Below are positions 22,881 to 36,806 of a DNA stretch of 64,000 nucleotides, piece by piece (position 1 is the stretch's first letter; each line of letters begins with the position of its first letter). The position numbers and the translations under genes were made by a program. This DNA is from Loxodes magnus. Lineage: Eukaryota > Ciliophora > Karyorelictea > Loxodida > Loxodidae. Below the pieces are notes generated by a model that was not told where the DNA came from, ran no database searches, and saw only the letters and a list, made by a program, of their open reading frames with translations. Location: contig CAMPDV010000091.1 of assembly GCA_946699065.1 (NCBI GenBank), positions 186,001 through 250,000 of the forward strand, in the 5' to 3' direction.

Positions 22881-25800
22881 AGAATATCTAAATAATAAAT
22901 AATTATATTTAATATCATAATATTCTAATACAATCAATACATAATCTAATATAAAAATTTCATAAATTCCTATTTTTAAATCTCTTTAATTAAAATAAAG
23001 ATAACTTCATAAATTATTAATATTCAAACCTTTTTTATAACTTTAAAAGAATAAAGTTTAAAAATAGTCATAAGTAAAATATATTATTTTAAAATAATTT
23101 TAGAGTGATTTAAGAAACCAAGAAAATATTTTTAAAGATAATTATGAGAAACTAAAATTTTTATTTCGTAATGGTTTATTAGCTTTAAGAGAAATAATAT
23201 AAATAGCAAAACTTAACAAAAATGAAAAAGTGAAAATAATTATTTTAAATTTCTTTTATGGTAGCCAAATTAAATTGCTCTTTACAAATAATTAAGCATA
23301 AAATGAATAAAGAAATTTAATTAGATTAAAAATCCTTTTACGCAACTATGAAAAATATAAAACACTAGTAAATAAATTATTAGTAAAATATAAAATCAAT
23401 TTTTGATTTTTTTATTATAACTAAAATTTAAATAACTCCACATATTAAAAGTATAAATAAATTTTTATTTATATAAATCATTTATATCTTTTTCTATTTG
23501 CTTTCATTTAAATTTATCATTTTTAATAAATTGAAAAAAATCAAAAGAATTTTAATTTCACTTAAAAGATATGAGTGTATGCTAAAAATAAGAAATGCTA
23601 TTAATATTTTAAAATTGAGTTAGCTTAGAATTTTTATTTAAAACTCTTAAAAAATAAAAAAATAAGTTCCTTCAATTATACTTATAAACTTAATAGTTTC
23701 TTATAAAATTTTAATATATATCTCCATCATCTGAAAGATAAATCTTATAAACTTTAAAAAAATTTCTTATTGCGCAAATTGTATTTTCTTTGTTTATTAT
23801 CTTTCTCATTTAAATAATTATAAAGCTTGCTTAATTAAAGATTATTATTATTTTTCTTAGATACACCCTTATCACATAAACCTTATTTTTTTATTCAGAA
23901 TCTTAACTTTAAAAGTTCTAAATTTTCTAACTTTTTAATGTTTTCTTCTCGGATTTAGCAATTTTCTTATAGCAAAAATATCAATTTTGATTTAAGATTG
24001 TGTCTTAATTATTTAACATTTTGATTAACTCTCATCATCTGAATGTATATAGTAGAAAAATAAAATAATTACTAAAAATAAAGAACTAAATTTACTCTAA
24101 AAATTAAATTAATACAGACTAAAAAAGATTAAATAACTTACTAAGCTTTAATAAAAAGAAGTTCATAATCAATGGAAAGTTACCATTCTACATGGCTTTA
24201 TAACTAAATAATAGCATAATCACTTTTGAAAATCTCCTTTTTATCTTAATTATTTTATTAACTCTATGAATTTAAAAAGTTTGCTTAATAATCAATCCAT
24301 TTTAACTCTAAGCTTTTTTAATTAAGATTAGTTAAATTTTAAATTTAAGCATCTGATAATTTTTTCTTTGCTAGATTAAAAAAACCTTGAGTCTGAAAAT
24401 TAAAAATATGAAAAGCAGATCTAAATAATAGCTAAATTCATAATTAAATAGATAAAAATCAAAAAAGATGCTAATTTTATTAATTTAATGTTAAGGATTT
24501 TTTAAGGTATTATAATTCCATATACAAAGCTTTTGATTACATTTCTCCATAAAACTTCTTCTTTAATTAACTTCCCATTATCATATAAATTTAACCTCGA
24601 TAAAATTAAAAATTTTCGATTATTAGCTGGAGATTATATTAAATAGCAAAAATACCAAAATTTTAAAATATTTTCAAGCATTAAAGAATAAAGATAAGTA
24701 AAATACAAAAATGCATTGTATTAGCTAACTAAGAAATGAAAAAAAATTAACAGAAGATTTAGTAAACAAATTGAAATAAATAAGGAACAATATAAAAAAA
24801 GAATCCTTTAAGTATTAAGAATTTTAAATAAAACAATAGAATTATAAACTTAATACTAAAAAATTAAAAATCAAATATAAGTAAGTTATTGAAGAAAATA
24901 CAAATCCCCACCTTTAAAGATGAGTATGTATTAATTAGATTTAGTTTGTGAAGTTATAATAATAATTTCTAAAATAAATATTTTTATAGATTTGATATAT
25001 TAAAATAATTTTGCTTGGAATTAAAGAAATAAAAAAGACTTTAAATACATGGGTAAATTAATTAAAGTACTAAATATGAGAAATAATTTTAGGTTTAAGT
25101 ATTGTTTTTAAATATTAAGAATTTTCTTGTAGTTAAGACTTTTAGTATGAACAAAGCATAAAGTATGATATACAATTAAAATAAAATATCTTTATTTTAT
25201 ATTTATAAAAATTATAAGATAAAGCTCATGTTTAATTTAATATATTTGCTAATTATATCATCTTAGAAATTATTTTCGATATAAAGTTATTAATTATTAT
25301 TAATGTAAGGATTGAGAATTATAAGTCTAAAAATAATTAAAAAAAGTGAAAGAAAGGGCTTAAAAGATAAAAATTGAAAAGAAATTAAATAAATATTTAT
25401 TAAAAATTCCTAGAATGAAATATTCTGAGACTATATCCGAGAATTTAGATAATTAGAGTGATTTTTGCACAGAATGTTTTTTTGAAAACTTGCTACAAAA
25501 TTTTTCAAAACCAATACATTTTAAAATTCGATGATTATTTTATACTAAATTAATGAAAACATTATGAAAGCCTTAGTTTGATTTTAAAGTCAAGCAAATA
25601 TACAAATAATTTTCATATTAAACTAAACTTAAAAAAGCTTGAAATCATAAAAATAGAAAGATTAGATATTAAATAACTAAATAAATCAATAAAGCAGCTT
25701 CTATTCTCTAAATTAAAATAATTTTAAATCTTTTAACAAAATTTAAACTAAAACATCACTGACTTGTTCTTTTTTAATTTTTAATTAATCTCTAATATCT

Positions 25801-26235
25801 TTATAGGATTTAAAATTATAATGATATATTAATTGTTTACTGGTATCAAAATTCAAGCTTTTCTGATATGACTGGAATTTTTATGTTAATACTAAATCTC
25901 TAAAAATCTATTTAAGACGCTAAATTAAAAAGTATAAGATAAATAAAATCTAGAAAAAATAGAGAATTAAGCTAAGCTTTATCCAAGCATTTCAACAACA
26001 AATCCCTTATTCAAGAAAAGTATAAAAACTTTAATTTTTCTACAGTATATTAAAATGCTAGCTTTAATTAATATTCAAGCAAAATTAAAAAAGCAAAAGC
26101 TAAATCAGTAAAAGATCTAAAAATCCTGTTATAAGCATAAAAACCTTTTAAATGAAATTTTCTAAGTTTATATATGAAAATTTATAAAAGAATAATCAAA
26201 AAACTTAAAATTTTAACCAAATTTATAAAAATAAA
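22881..26235. other. Long AT-rich gap; one possible small ORF at 25,415
   Basis: Mostly unstructured AT-rich DNA. From ATG 25,415 a frame gives M-K-Y-S-E-T-I-S-E-N-L, then F-C-T-E-C-F-F-E-N-L-L, with several TGA as Trp over about 115 codons. It lacks a recognisable family and a clear end, so I do not call it a gene. Confidence 0.35.
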
Positions 26236-26721
26236 ATGGATCTATAGCAAGATTTTTTATAAAGTCTAACTAATAACTAAAAATAAGGCTTAGAAAAATC
26301 AAATATTCAAAAATAAGAAATCGAAGATTAAGAGGTGTATTTTTAAGAAAACAAGCCAAATTAAAAAACAAAAGATTTAAATTTTTTAGCTTAGTAAGAA
26401 CAGAGTTCGATTGGAAATGGTATATAAAAATCTTTCAATTTGCTAGAAGAATTTTTAAATCCAATTTAAGATAGAAATTCAAATTATTAATATTCTTCAA
26501 ATTAAAATAATTTAGAAATGCAGTCAGAATGCAAGGGAGAAGAAAGTACGGCATTTTATGAAATCTAATACGATCATGTTGATAAGTTAAGCATTCTAGA
26601 AAAAAATTAATTAGAATAAGTTCATTTTAATATTTCATTGTAATAAATAAAATAATTAGAGAATAAATAAGGTATTTTAGACGAATATTTCGAGTAGATG
26701 GAATATCTTGACGAGAAATGA
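26236..26721 (+). CDS. Unrecognised acidic, Gln/Asn-rich protein, 161 residues
   Basis: ATG 26236 to TGA 26719-26721 in one frame with no internal TGA. The composition is not that of random AT-rich DNA: acidic and balanced, with S-F-N-L-L-E-E-F-L-N-P-I, C-K-G-E-E-S-T-A-F-Y-E-I and an end of D-E-Y-F-E-Q-M-E-Y-L-D-E-K. No signal peptide, membrane segment or known motif is visible. Upstream frames may contain further coding sequence joined by tiny introns, so the start is provisional. Confidence 0.5.
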
Positions 26722-28213
26722 GAAGAATAAAAATAAAATTGAAATACAAGAATGTTTTTAATTTTTTAGATTTAAAATATTAATTCAACCATATTTTAAG
26801 CCTAAATTTAATTTTAAATTATCTATTCATACAGAAATATATCTTCAAAATCTAGAAGCAAGTAATTATCTTAAATTAGATAGTAGCTTTTGCTTAATGA
26901 TAAAAGTTTTTATGTATTTTTTATTTATAAATTGATTGAAATTTTATTAGCAGTTTCCGTTTTTCTATTTTTCTTTAAACAAAATAAAAAAATGCTATAG
27001 ATATTTTTGGAAGCTTATTATATCTTTAAACAGATTAAAAGAATTTAACCAAAAAAATTTTTTATGAGTTTTATAATTATTTTCTAAAAGAAGAATTTTT
27101 TTCATAACTTTAAACTATTTAATCTAATTTTAAGAATGCAAAAATTTCAATTTTCATAAATTCTTTTAAATCTTTATTCTTAAAAGTTGAATTAAGCTTA
27201 AACAAATGTTTAATGATTTATTATTTTATTATTAAATAAATATAGATATTAAATTGAAGAAATTTATTGGTAATTATTATAAAAATAGATTTGAATATTG
27301 CTTGGTATGCTTTTAAATACTTACAAGAGAGAAGTTTTATCTATATGCTTTTAGACTGAAATAGGGGGAAATAAAGATAAATATAGAAGAAAATATTTGT
27401 GTGTTCTTTTGCTTGATAAATTTAAATTCTTTAGGCTTCTAATTTAGTTAATAATCTTATTGTCTATGCGTAAAATTTCAATTAAATAAATAGAAAGTTA
27501 AAGAAAAGTCAAAAATATTTTACTTTATTTTATTAGAATAATTTTTAAAATAATAAAGAGAGATTTATCTATAATTGATTTTTAAAGCTTAGTGCTATCA
27601 TAGAAATAATCTTTATATATTGCATACACAGTAAATTAAATTTTTAGGTCAAGAAATTAATTTAAAATGGATTTTAATTATGCATCTTCATAATTTGTAT
27701 ATTTATTCTTTTTATGATCAAATCACATTAAACTTCTTAGAGTATTATATTTTATATCTTTCTTGTTCTAATTAAAATTCAAGGAGATCTTGTTATCAGA
27801 AAAATGTTTCAAACATCACTGTATGTATTAAATTGAGTAAAATTTGAGAAAATTTGAATGTGTAAATTTCACATAAATATGAATCTTTTTTAATATCTAG
27901 ACTTTTAATATTTGCTAGTAGTAGAATGATTTGAAAATATATCACATAATTTATCTATTAATTATCATTGAGAAGCATAATTCTTCTTTATTATATCGAA
28001 TTTAATCTTATTTAAAAGAATTTAATAAGTTTTAGTTATTTTACTAGCTAATTAAATAATAGACATTTTTAATTAAGATATAAACTAATAGAAGTTTTGT
28101 AATCGCGTCTCGTTAAAAAAACGAAATTATTTTAACTTGGAAGTTAGAAGTTTCTATAACGAATTAGCGTTTAAAGTCTCAGAAGGAACTGAATTAATAT
28201 AATTTCGAGCGAA
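26722..28213. other. Intergenic, nothing recognised
   Basis: AT-rich sequence with no supported coding or repeat signal. The last 60 bases before the next ATG are less AT-rich and could hold its promoter; I see no defined element. Confidence 0.5.
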
Positions 28214-28786
28214 ATGAAGTATTTAGCAATTGTTTTAGCTTTGCTTGTAGTTGGATTCATTAAAGTTTAAGCTGAATAGAATAAACTATAAAGAATGATT
28301 ATGCAAGTTAGAGATAGCGACGAAAGTGATGAAAGTGAAGTTATTTAATAACTTTTCAAAGTTTTTGGTGATGAAGATGATCTTGATGAGATGTTAGAGG
28401 ATATTGATGACAAATTATAAGATTTAGATGATGATGTTATGGATATGCTTGAAGATCTAGATGACTGGAAATGGGATCTAATTGAAGATCTTGATGATGA
28501 TATGGCAGATGCTTTAGAAGATTTAGATGATGAAAGAGATGATACTCGTGAGGATCTTGATGATGATCGAGTCGGTTTAATAGAAGATTTTGATGATGGT
28601 AGATCAGATGGTTTAGAAGACATTGATGATTAATAAGTTGAAATGAAAGAAGACATGGACGATGGTATGCAAGACCTTTTAGAAGATATTGATGAAAAAA
28701 TTAACGATAGTTTAGATGATATTGAAGATGATTTAGAAGATAAAGGAGACTTTTTCCTTTAGAAAAATGGGAAAAAAGTAAATTGA
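28214..28786 (+). CDS. Secreted or lumenal acidic hendecad-repeat protein, 190 residues
   Basis: ATG 28214 to TGA 28784-28786. Residues 1-20 are a classic signal peptide (M-K-Y-L-A-I-V-L-A-L-L-V-V-G-F) with cleavage expected after V-Q-A. Most of the mature protein is an 11-residue repeat of the form L-x-E-D-L-D-D-x-x-x-D, about nine copies, very rich in Asp and Glu. Hendecads usually form long or right-handed coiled-coil helices, and the charge suggests cation (for example Ca2+) binding, but no EF-hand is present. Both Trp are TGG and the end is TGA, so this gene uses TGA as stop. Stops in the TAA/TAG sense fall inside (Gln). Function unknown. Confidence 0.85.
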
Positions 28787-29796
28787 ATAAAAACTTGAAC
28801 GAAAACTTTTACTATATTAAATTTGTTTCTGAATATTTTCTTTTTGTTTAGATTTCTCTTGTCTTGATTAATCTCTTTCTGATATTTTAAAACAATTTTA
28901 TTTCATTAATAAAACAAGGCAATTTATTAATAATATATACCTTCAATTTATTCAAAAGCTTACTTTGTTATTTTTAAATCTTAATTTTATAAAAGCTTTA
29001 AATACTTAAAATCATTATAAATCTTAAGACACATTTAAGCTTAAAAATTTGATGTTTTAAAATAACTTTAATACAAATTAATTATACCTGTAGCTTATTT
29101 AATTCCGCAGAACTTTCCGATTTTCAAGTCGATTAGAAATTTTAATGATTACAATAAACTAAAAAGAACCTTAGAATGATTATCTAAAATAAAAGAGCAT
29201 AAAATCTAAAATTTAGCTAAAAAAGCTAACAATTATTTTTATTTATCAAGCATTTTATATTTGTTGTATATTGAATAAAAAAGCATCTTTATTTATTAAA
29301 TGGAAAATAGATACTTATTTTAAAAAATTATAAAGCACATTTAATTTATATAAAAAAAGATAAAAAATAAAAATATCTTTCAAAATAATAAGGAAAATAA
29401 TTAGCGAAAATTAGAAAAACATACAAAATATATAAATATATTATTATTAAGAAGAAAATAAATATTTTAGTATCTTAAATTAAATAAAATTGCCCTGGTA
29501 TTACACAAAAATTAAAAAAAAATTAAAATTGTAAACTTGAGTAATAATAAAAAATATAAAAGTTTATTTCTTAATTATTTTTAGAAAACTTGAAATAAAG
29601 TTTGATGTAAAAATTAAAAAAATTGTTTAATTACTTAAAAAATAAAAGGAATATAAAATATTATAAATTTATAGCTTAAACAAAACTTAATATTTTTTAA
29701 TGTTTTTAAAATTATTTTATTTTTAAGTTCATTTATAGAGATTTCAAGGTATTAAATAAATTTTATAAAAAAGAAAGAATTTATAAATATTAAGCC
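28787..29796. other. Intergenic, nothing recognised
   Basis: About 1 kb of AT-rich sequence after the acidic-repeat gene without supported features. Confidence 0.5.
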
Positions 29797-29999
29797 AGGT
29801 ATCGTTAAAGCAATTTCATTAAGAATATAACGAAAATAATAGAAAAGCAAACAAAAATGAAGATAAAATTCCTTTTTAGCTAGCTTCATTTAATTCTGTA
29901 AATGAAGAAGAAATACTTTCAAACAAATTAAAAGAAACTATAGAGTTGTATTGCTTTGATCCTATTTAGAAAATATAAGCGATAGCAAAATCTAAATGA
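29797..29999 (+). CDS. Short coding-like fragment
   Basis: One frame gives N-E-D-K-I-P-F-Q-L-A-S-F-N-S-V-N-E-E-E-I and Y-C-F-D-P-I-Q-K-I-Q-A-I-A-K before TGA 29997-29999. The composition suggests real coding sequence, but there is no in-frame ATG nearby. A preceding short intron ending in ATTAAG just upstream is possible. No family recognised. Confidence 0.3.
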
Positions 30000-30260
30000 A
30001 AAGCATTTGTTCTAAAATTAAGTTATTTGATTTTTAACATTAATTTAAAAAAAATTTTTAATTCTAAGTTTATAAATTATTTTAGAAGAAATGGCTTAGA
30101 ATTTATTTCTGAACAAGACAATTTTTAACTATTTAATTGAATTTTGTAGAAAGAATTCTTAAAATTAAAAATTATTTTATAATTTTTATAAAAAGCTTTT
30201 TATTTTTAATTTATTACAATATAAAGTTAAAGCTAATTTAAATTAAAAATAAAATAGAAA

Positions 30261-32943
30261 ATGGGGTGCGCATAAACATAGGCTCTTTGTGATAAATGCT
30301 AGTAAGAAACAGATAATTCAGTTAAACTTGAATGCAATCATTACTTATGTTACCCAGATTTCTTAAAAAGTGAATTTACCTTCGATTGATAAGATAAATC
30401 AATTATATTTACTTGTCCCACTTGCTAAAGATATTTTACAATGAAAAAAAAAACTCATTTAAACTTAAAACTCTATCAGGTAATAGTTTCTATATTTTTA
30501 GACAACTGAATAGAATAAAAAGTACAAGAAACTGCTATAGGATAATAGCATAGATTAAAGACTTATTTAAGAAATTGAAAATTTCTCTATTTTTTAGAAA
30601 AATTAAAAAAATAAAAATAAAATAATAAATACTAAAATATATGAAGAATAAAAGCAATATAGATAAAATATAACAAGAGACGAAGAAGAAAATATCGAAA
30701 AACTTTAAAATGAAAATAAAATCTTAAAGAACTAGTAATAAAAATTATAGACTGATTAAATATAACTTACAGAATAAAGCAAAGATTATTAAGAACAAAT
30801 AGATAAACTAAAATAGAAAATAAATGAGATAGAAAAAATTATACAAGAATACGAAAACCTAAAGAAAAAATTAATTTCCTATGAAAAAATAGAATAAGAA
30901 TTTGACGAATTTAAAGGAAATTTTGAAAGCTTAAAAAAAGAAAAAATTGAATATTAAAATAAAAATGAGCAATTAAATGAGTAAATAAATCAACTATAAA
31001 GCACGAGTTAATAGCATGAAAAAAATCTATCAGAGGCGTAAAAATAATACTCCTTACTATAGCAAGAATTTAATTCAAAATAAGATTAAATTTAAAAGTT
31101 GGAAGAAGAAAAATAATAAATAAACTTAAAAATATAAAAATACTAAGATGAAGAAAACTCATAATAAAGTTACATTGAACAAATTAGTTAATTAAATGAA
31201 GAAAATGTCAAACTTTAAGAAGATAAGCTCAAAACACAAAACGAAAAGTAAAAAATAGAAAAAGAACTTTAAAATCTTAAAAGTCAAAACGAATAAATAT
31301 AAAGTCAGTTAACTTAACTTATCATTCTAAAAGAATAATAAGAGGATCAAGTAAAATAACTAGAAAGTTAAAAGAATTCTCTATAATAGCAAATAAATCT
31401 TTTAAAGGAAGAATAAACCAATTTATAAAATAAATGCTTAGAAAAGGATACTATAATAGATAATTAAAATAAAGAAATTATTAAAATATAAAATGAAAAT
31501 TCTCCGAAGTAGGAAAAATAAAAAAATAGCCAAGAAAATTTCTAAGATCATCAGCTTAAACAAATTTATCCTCGAAAATCACTTAATACTTATGGAAACG
31601 AATACAAACATAATACTAATATTCAAAAAATCCTTCAAGAACTTCAGTAAAAATTTGATTCTTTTAGAAATGTTAGAGGAGACGGAAACTGCTACTTCAG
31701 AGCTGTTGGGTTTTCTTTCTTAGAACATCTACTTCGATATACTACTCCTGTTCAACATCTCGAAGATTTCATTAATAAGTTGGAAAGCAAAATAGGATAC
31801 TATTAAATAAGACCTTCTTCTTCTAACTTTAAAACTCATCAAAATTTGAATCAAACTTTCCTAAATTTTTTGACAAACTTGAAAGAAAGAAAATAATCCA
31901 ATGATAAGTATATTTTCTAAATTCTAACTGAAGAGTTAGAAAACAATAAAAATAACTAAGACGAAGCTCTCGTTTGAACTATGCGTTCTCTTACTGCTAA
32001 TTACTTAGAATCTCATAGAGAATATTTCGAACCTTTCTGTTAAACTTCGTACAAATCACTTATAGAAAATGTATTAAAGATGGGTAAAGAAGCAGATGGT
32101 TTAGGAATAGGACCTCTTTAAGTAATATTAAATGTGAAGATAGAAATAGTAACAATTGATAGAAACTATGAAGAAGCTTTATCATTTGAATAGATGAAGA
32201 TAGCAGGAAAATGTCCCATAATATATATCCTATATAAGCCAGGACACTATGATATTATATACTCAAAAAATTAGTCGAATGTAGATGGATATGATCATTC
32301 GAGTGAATAATATACTTATTTATTAAAATTACCTCAGGGATACGATATAAATACTCCGAGTTTTCCATTTTTTATAGAGATAGAGAAGAACGGATAAGAG
32401 TGTCCGAAAGCAGAGTTTAAGCAGTTTTAAATTTAGTTTGACTTTCCTTACTAAAACACATAAGAAATATCGTAGGAAATGAGTAAAATGGAAGTATAGA
32501 ATAATTAGCAATAAGAAGTGAGATTATAGAAATGCTAAACATGCTAATTAGAAATAGAATAATAATAGTTTATAGATTTGGAGTGTCATCATTTGATATG
32601 TTCATATTGTTTAAAAGATTAAATAGAATAATAAACAAAAGGAAAAATAATATTAAATAGTAATGAAAGAGGACAAAGAGCAAGTTGCTAGATATGTGGT
32701 AGAGAATTTACTAAAGAAGAACTAGAGAAGATAGTTGGAAAGGAGAAGTATGAAAAAGCATTGAAATAGGCAGCTGAGAGATTGAATTAGTAACTTTAAA
32801 GATAAAAATTAATCATTTAATCATTATAAAATTGTATAATAAGTCTATATATATTTTCGATTTATTATATTCTAAATTATCCCAGCAAACCAAAGAATGA
32901 CTAAATTCTTTAAAACATTAAGCCTTAGAAATTTTCCAAATGA
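30261..32943 (+). CDS. OTU-family cysteine protease with RING-like N- and C-terminal zinc modules (family B, copy 1)
   Basis: Predicted deubiquitinase. Exon 1 is 30261-30479; exon 2 starts at 30502 after a 22-nt intron. The joined frame is unbroken for more than 840 codons, with two TGAs read as Trp (30387 and 31975). Order: M-G-C start; RING-like C-D-K-C, C-N-H-Y-L-C and C-P-T-C (residues 10-60); about 350 residues of coiled coil; OTU domain with R-G-D-G-N-C-Y-F-R-A-V-G-F (nucleophile Cys470), V-TGA-T-M-R (residue 565, aligned with TGG in family A) and P-G-H-Y-D (His655); C-terminal RING1-like module from residue 751 ending E-E-L-E-K-I-V-G-K-E-K-Y. Clear similarity to family A stops near residue 830. 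The next in-frame TGA is 32941-32943, so the last 35-45 residues are uncertain. No TGG occurs in frame. Copy 2 starts at 47,303. Confidence 0.85.
30480..30501 (+). other. 22-nt spliceosomal intron in OTU family B, copy 1
   Basis: Begins GTAATAG and ends TTTTTAG, phase 0, just after the N-terminal zinc domain. Keeping it shifts the frame into TGA within about 30 codons, while removing it gives the long frame containing the OTU domain. The same intron is at 47522-47543 in copy 2. Confidence 0.75.
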
Positions 32944-35900
32944 ATAATAATTTTAGGAATAAAATAAATAAAATGTTTACATAATTTAAAACTAAATTTA
33001 TTTATTAGTGTAAATCTTAATTTCCTATTTTATTCTAAATATCATATTAGCCTTATATAAGATCCTTAAATGAATAAAAAGAATCTTAAAATAAAGTATT
33101 ATAATTAATCTCTTATATCCTTAAATTATTAATGGTTTTCTTTATTTAATCTTTAAATATTCTATCTAAACCTTATTTTAAGTTAGTTAATATTAAGAAT
33201 TAATAATATAGTTCTTTGAGATAATTTCAATTTAATAATTACGTTTTTGCTCTCCTTTTAGACATAAAACTATTAAGAAACATTAAGTTATTTATAAAAA
33301 GAGAATGAAGATAGATTTATTATTAGTCTTATTTATAAGGAGAATGAGAGTATCTCTAAATACTTTAAGTTTGAAGAATTTATTTTATAAATATCAATCT
33401 AATAACTGGAGAGATGATTAAGTTATTGTACTATTAAACAAATCTAATTAAGGCTGAAGGGAAAAACTGTATAAGAGAGGCTTTATAATTTTACGAGAGG
33501 AATAGCTTGATCAAATTCTAGACTTTTCTTTTTAGATTGATTTTTAGACTTCATAATAGGAGGGAAATTTTCAAGCAAGTGTCTATAAAGAGAAGTTAAA
33601 GAATTTACTTTCTTTCTTAAGATCTCAAGCTATTAATTTTTAATTTGTATAATTTACATCAAAAGAGTAATAACTTCACTAAATGAAATTAATAATAATT
33701 ATAATATTGCTAAATCTAAGCTTGCTTTATTATAGCTAGTTATTTAAAATAATTCATTGATAAGTTTAAAAATTTAAGCATATCTACTTTAAAATAACTA
33801 AGCAAGCATAGACTTTTGAAAGCGATATATTTATAAATTAATTAATTTAAGACTAAAATTAACTACTTCAACTTATTTATATCATTTAGAGTAAATTAGT
33901 TAAATACTATAAAATCCTTTAGAATTAATAAAGAGAATAAGGAATTAAGTTAATCCTTTCTTTACTTATATCTTATTTCAAAAATTACTATGAAGCAAGC
34001 TTATTTTGATTTCATTGACTAAAAAGAAAAACAATTTCAGAGCCTATTAGAAATATATATCTTTTTAGAATAAAAATGATAGCAAATTAAATCCAAATTT
34101 GAATATTTATTTCCTTATTAAATTAAAATAATTATTTTACTTTAGCTGCTTAAAGATATTAGACCTAGTAAGCAATTTTGCTATTGTTGAAGAAATTAAT
34201 TTCTTTTTCATAAAGAGTTAGATAGAAATATAAAGAAGTCTACTATTTTTAGATAAGAAGATTTATTAATATTTGGGAAGCTAAATCTTTTATAATTATA
34301 GTTCCTTCACTTTATAGTTATTTGATAAATAAAGGAAAATTTATAATATAAACTTCTCTAAATAGACATAATAAAGGTTTATAGCCTAGTAATATAGAAA
34401 CCAACTTAAACTAATTATTTAAAATTAGGTGGAAATAACCTATTAAATAGTTAAGATAGATAAATATAACTAAACTAAATCTAATTTATTATAAATGTCC
34501 CATTCTAATTATTCTAAAACTAACTCATTATGACTTTAATTTTAAAATCTGTTTTGAATAAACTATTAATAGATTTGTTTATGCTATTTAAGAAAATTCT
34601 ACCTGTAGTACATTAATAATTTAAAATTCTCAGATCAATAAATTAATATTTATAAAGTATTTTTAGCTTTAATTATAAACTTTAGGAAGATTGGATTCAA
34701 ATAACCAAGGTATTCTATTTAATTACTTGAAAGTAAATTAGCTAATTTGCTTATATCAATTAAAATTAGATATAGAATTAATACTTAATAGCATCATTAT
34801 CATCAAAGTACGCTAACAAATAAGTCTTTAAGCTATAACTTTTTAATTATTATTTGGATTTTATAATTCCTTTTTAAATCCTTCTCCTTAATCTTAGATA
34901 GTAATTTATCTTTGCTAAAAATGTCTTTTAATTCTATAAAAGGAATTGTAAAGGCTTTAAAGAATTAAAATTATTTTAATCTGATGACTTAAGATTATAA
35001 GGTAGTAATGCTAAATTTAAAAAGCAATACAGAAACTCTAAAGACATAAAATAGTAAAAGATAAAGTTAAAAAATAGACTACCCTTTAATAATTAATAAG
35101 TGACCTACTTTCTTATACTTTTTTAAAATTAATAATTAGAAAATTAATGTTTCATATATAAGTCTTCTTTAATTCCATTTTAATTCGAATATTTATTCTC
35201 TTAAAGGGAAAAATTAAATAAATATTAGATATCAGATTGTAATAATTTAGCTATAATAAGTCTATTAGGATTTTTTAGGATTCATATATTAGTTAATATC
35301 TTTTCTGAATAATTTAAAACTGTTTAAGATAAAATCATAAGTATAAATCTATTTTTAAGATGTAAAATTAAAATAATTTTACAAATTCAAATAAATCTCT
35401 AGATTATTTTAGAAATTCATTAATATAAATTAGAAAGATTAAGCTAGTCATTAAAAAATAAAGCAAATTTTAACTGCTCATAACAAGAAACTTATGAACT
35501 ATGAAAAACTTTGTAGATTTCAAGTGATAGAGAAATTGTTTCTTCTATAAATAAAATATGTTCTTAATCTAAGAAGAATAAAGAGAAATAAATAAATAAA
35601 CTATTTTAATTTAAAATGATTAAGAAAAATATTTGATTTAAAAGGCTAAGAATAATTGTAAATTTAATTAGAAATGAAAGAAGAAATACAATAAAAGCAT
35701 ATTAAGGAGTTTTTAAGAGATGATAGAGTGATCCAAATTGATTCAAAAACCTTTTTAATTATTTTCAGTTATTAAAGAATTAAAATTTTAATTATGTTTT
35801 AACATAGATCTAAACATCAGAATTCAACATTTTCTGAATAATTTTATATCCATTTTAAAATTGCAACTTAAAGAAATAAATAATTTCAATTATAATTTAT

Positions 35901-36806
35901 TTTCTTACTTTTAATTTCCTGTCTTATTTATAACTTTCTTCTTTTCTTCAATTTAAAAATATTATAAATATTCTTTTCCAAAGATTTGTGAATTATTTTA
36001 TTTGTTTAAATAAAGATTTATAAACAAAAACTAATTAAATTTCTATTCTACAACTCATGATTATGATATTCTATTTCGTTAATTTTATATAAAAAGTTTC
36101 TAGAATTTTCTTTGCAGTTTTTGTATGTCAATCAGTAAAATCTTTTTTTCAAAGATACATTAAAATATTATTATCTTTAGTTTTTAGTTGCAAATAAAAA
36201 TAAAATTTTATTATTCTACACTTCTTAAATCTCTAAAGTTGGATAAATTAACTTTCTTTATCTATGAGATATTTATATTTAAAATTAAAGTTTTAAATCT
36301 AGTGTTATCTCTGTTATAATAATCATTTTTTTTGATATAATTTTAAATTTATTGGTAATCAAACTCTTCACGGTTTATTTAGAAATTTGTTCTTTATTTT
36401 TCTTAGTTTATTTAAGTTAATTTTAAAAGCTTAAAAGAAAAAGAAATTATTTTTTCATCGAAATTTGATTTTAAATTGTTTTATTTAATATAAAAGAATT
36501 ATATAAAATGATAAATCTTTAAATTTGACTTGCATCTTATTTACAAGAGCAGTCATTATTTTGTAGTAATGACTTATATAATTAATTAAAAAATGAATAA
36601 TTAAATGTTAATTTTAAAAGTTTAACTTTTATTTGACTCTGATTTTATTTAAAATTTTAATATTTTGCATTTGTTTATTGATACTTCTATTATTTTAAAA
36701 TTGCTTTAGTTAGATAAAACCCATTATTATTTTATCAATATATTTGTTATCCATCTTTATCTTATCTTAACTTTTTATATATAATACTTTTAAATATCTA
36801 GCTTAG
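32944..36806. other. Long non-coding stretch of the duplicated unit
   Basis: About 3.8 kb of AT-rich DNA after the OTU gene with no recognisable coding motif. It is nearly identical to 49,989-53,850, so the duplication is recent. An 8-bp perfect stem (AGTCATTA...TAATGACT) lies near 36,552. The last 700 bases (36,140-36,560) differ more between units than the first 3 kb. Confidence 0.5.
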
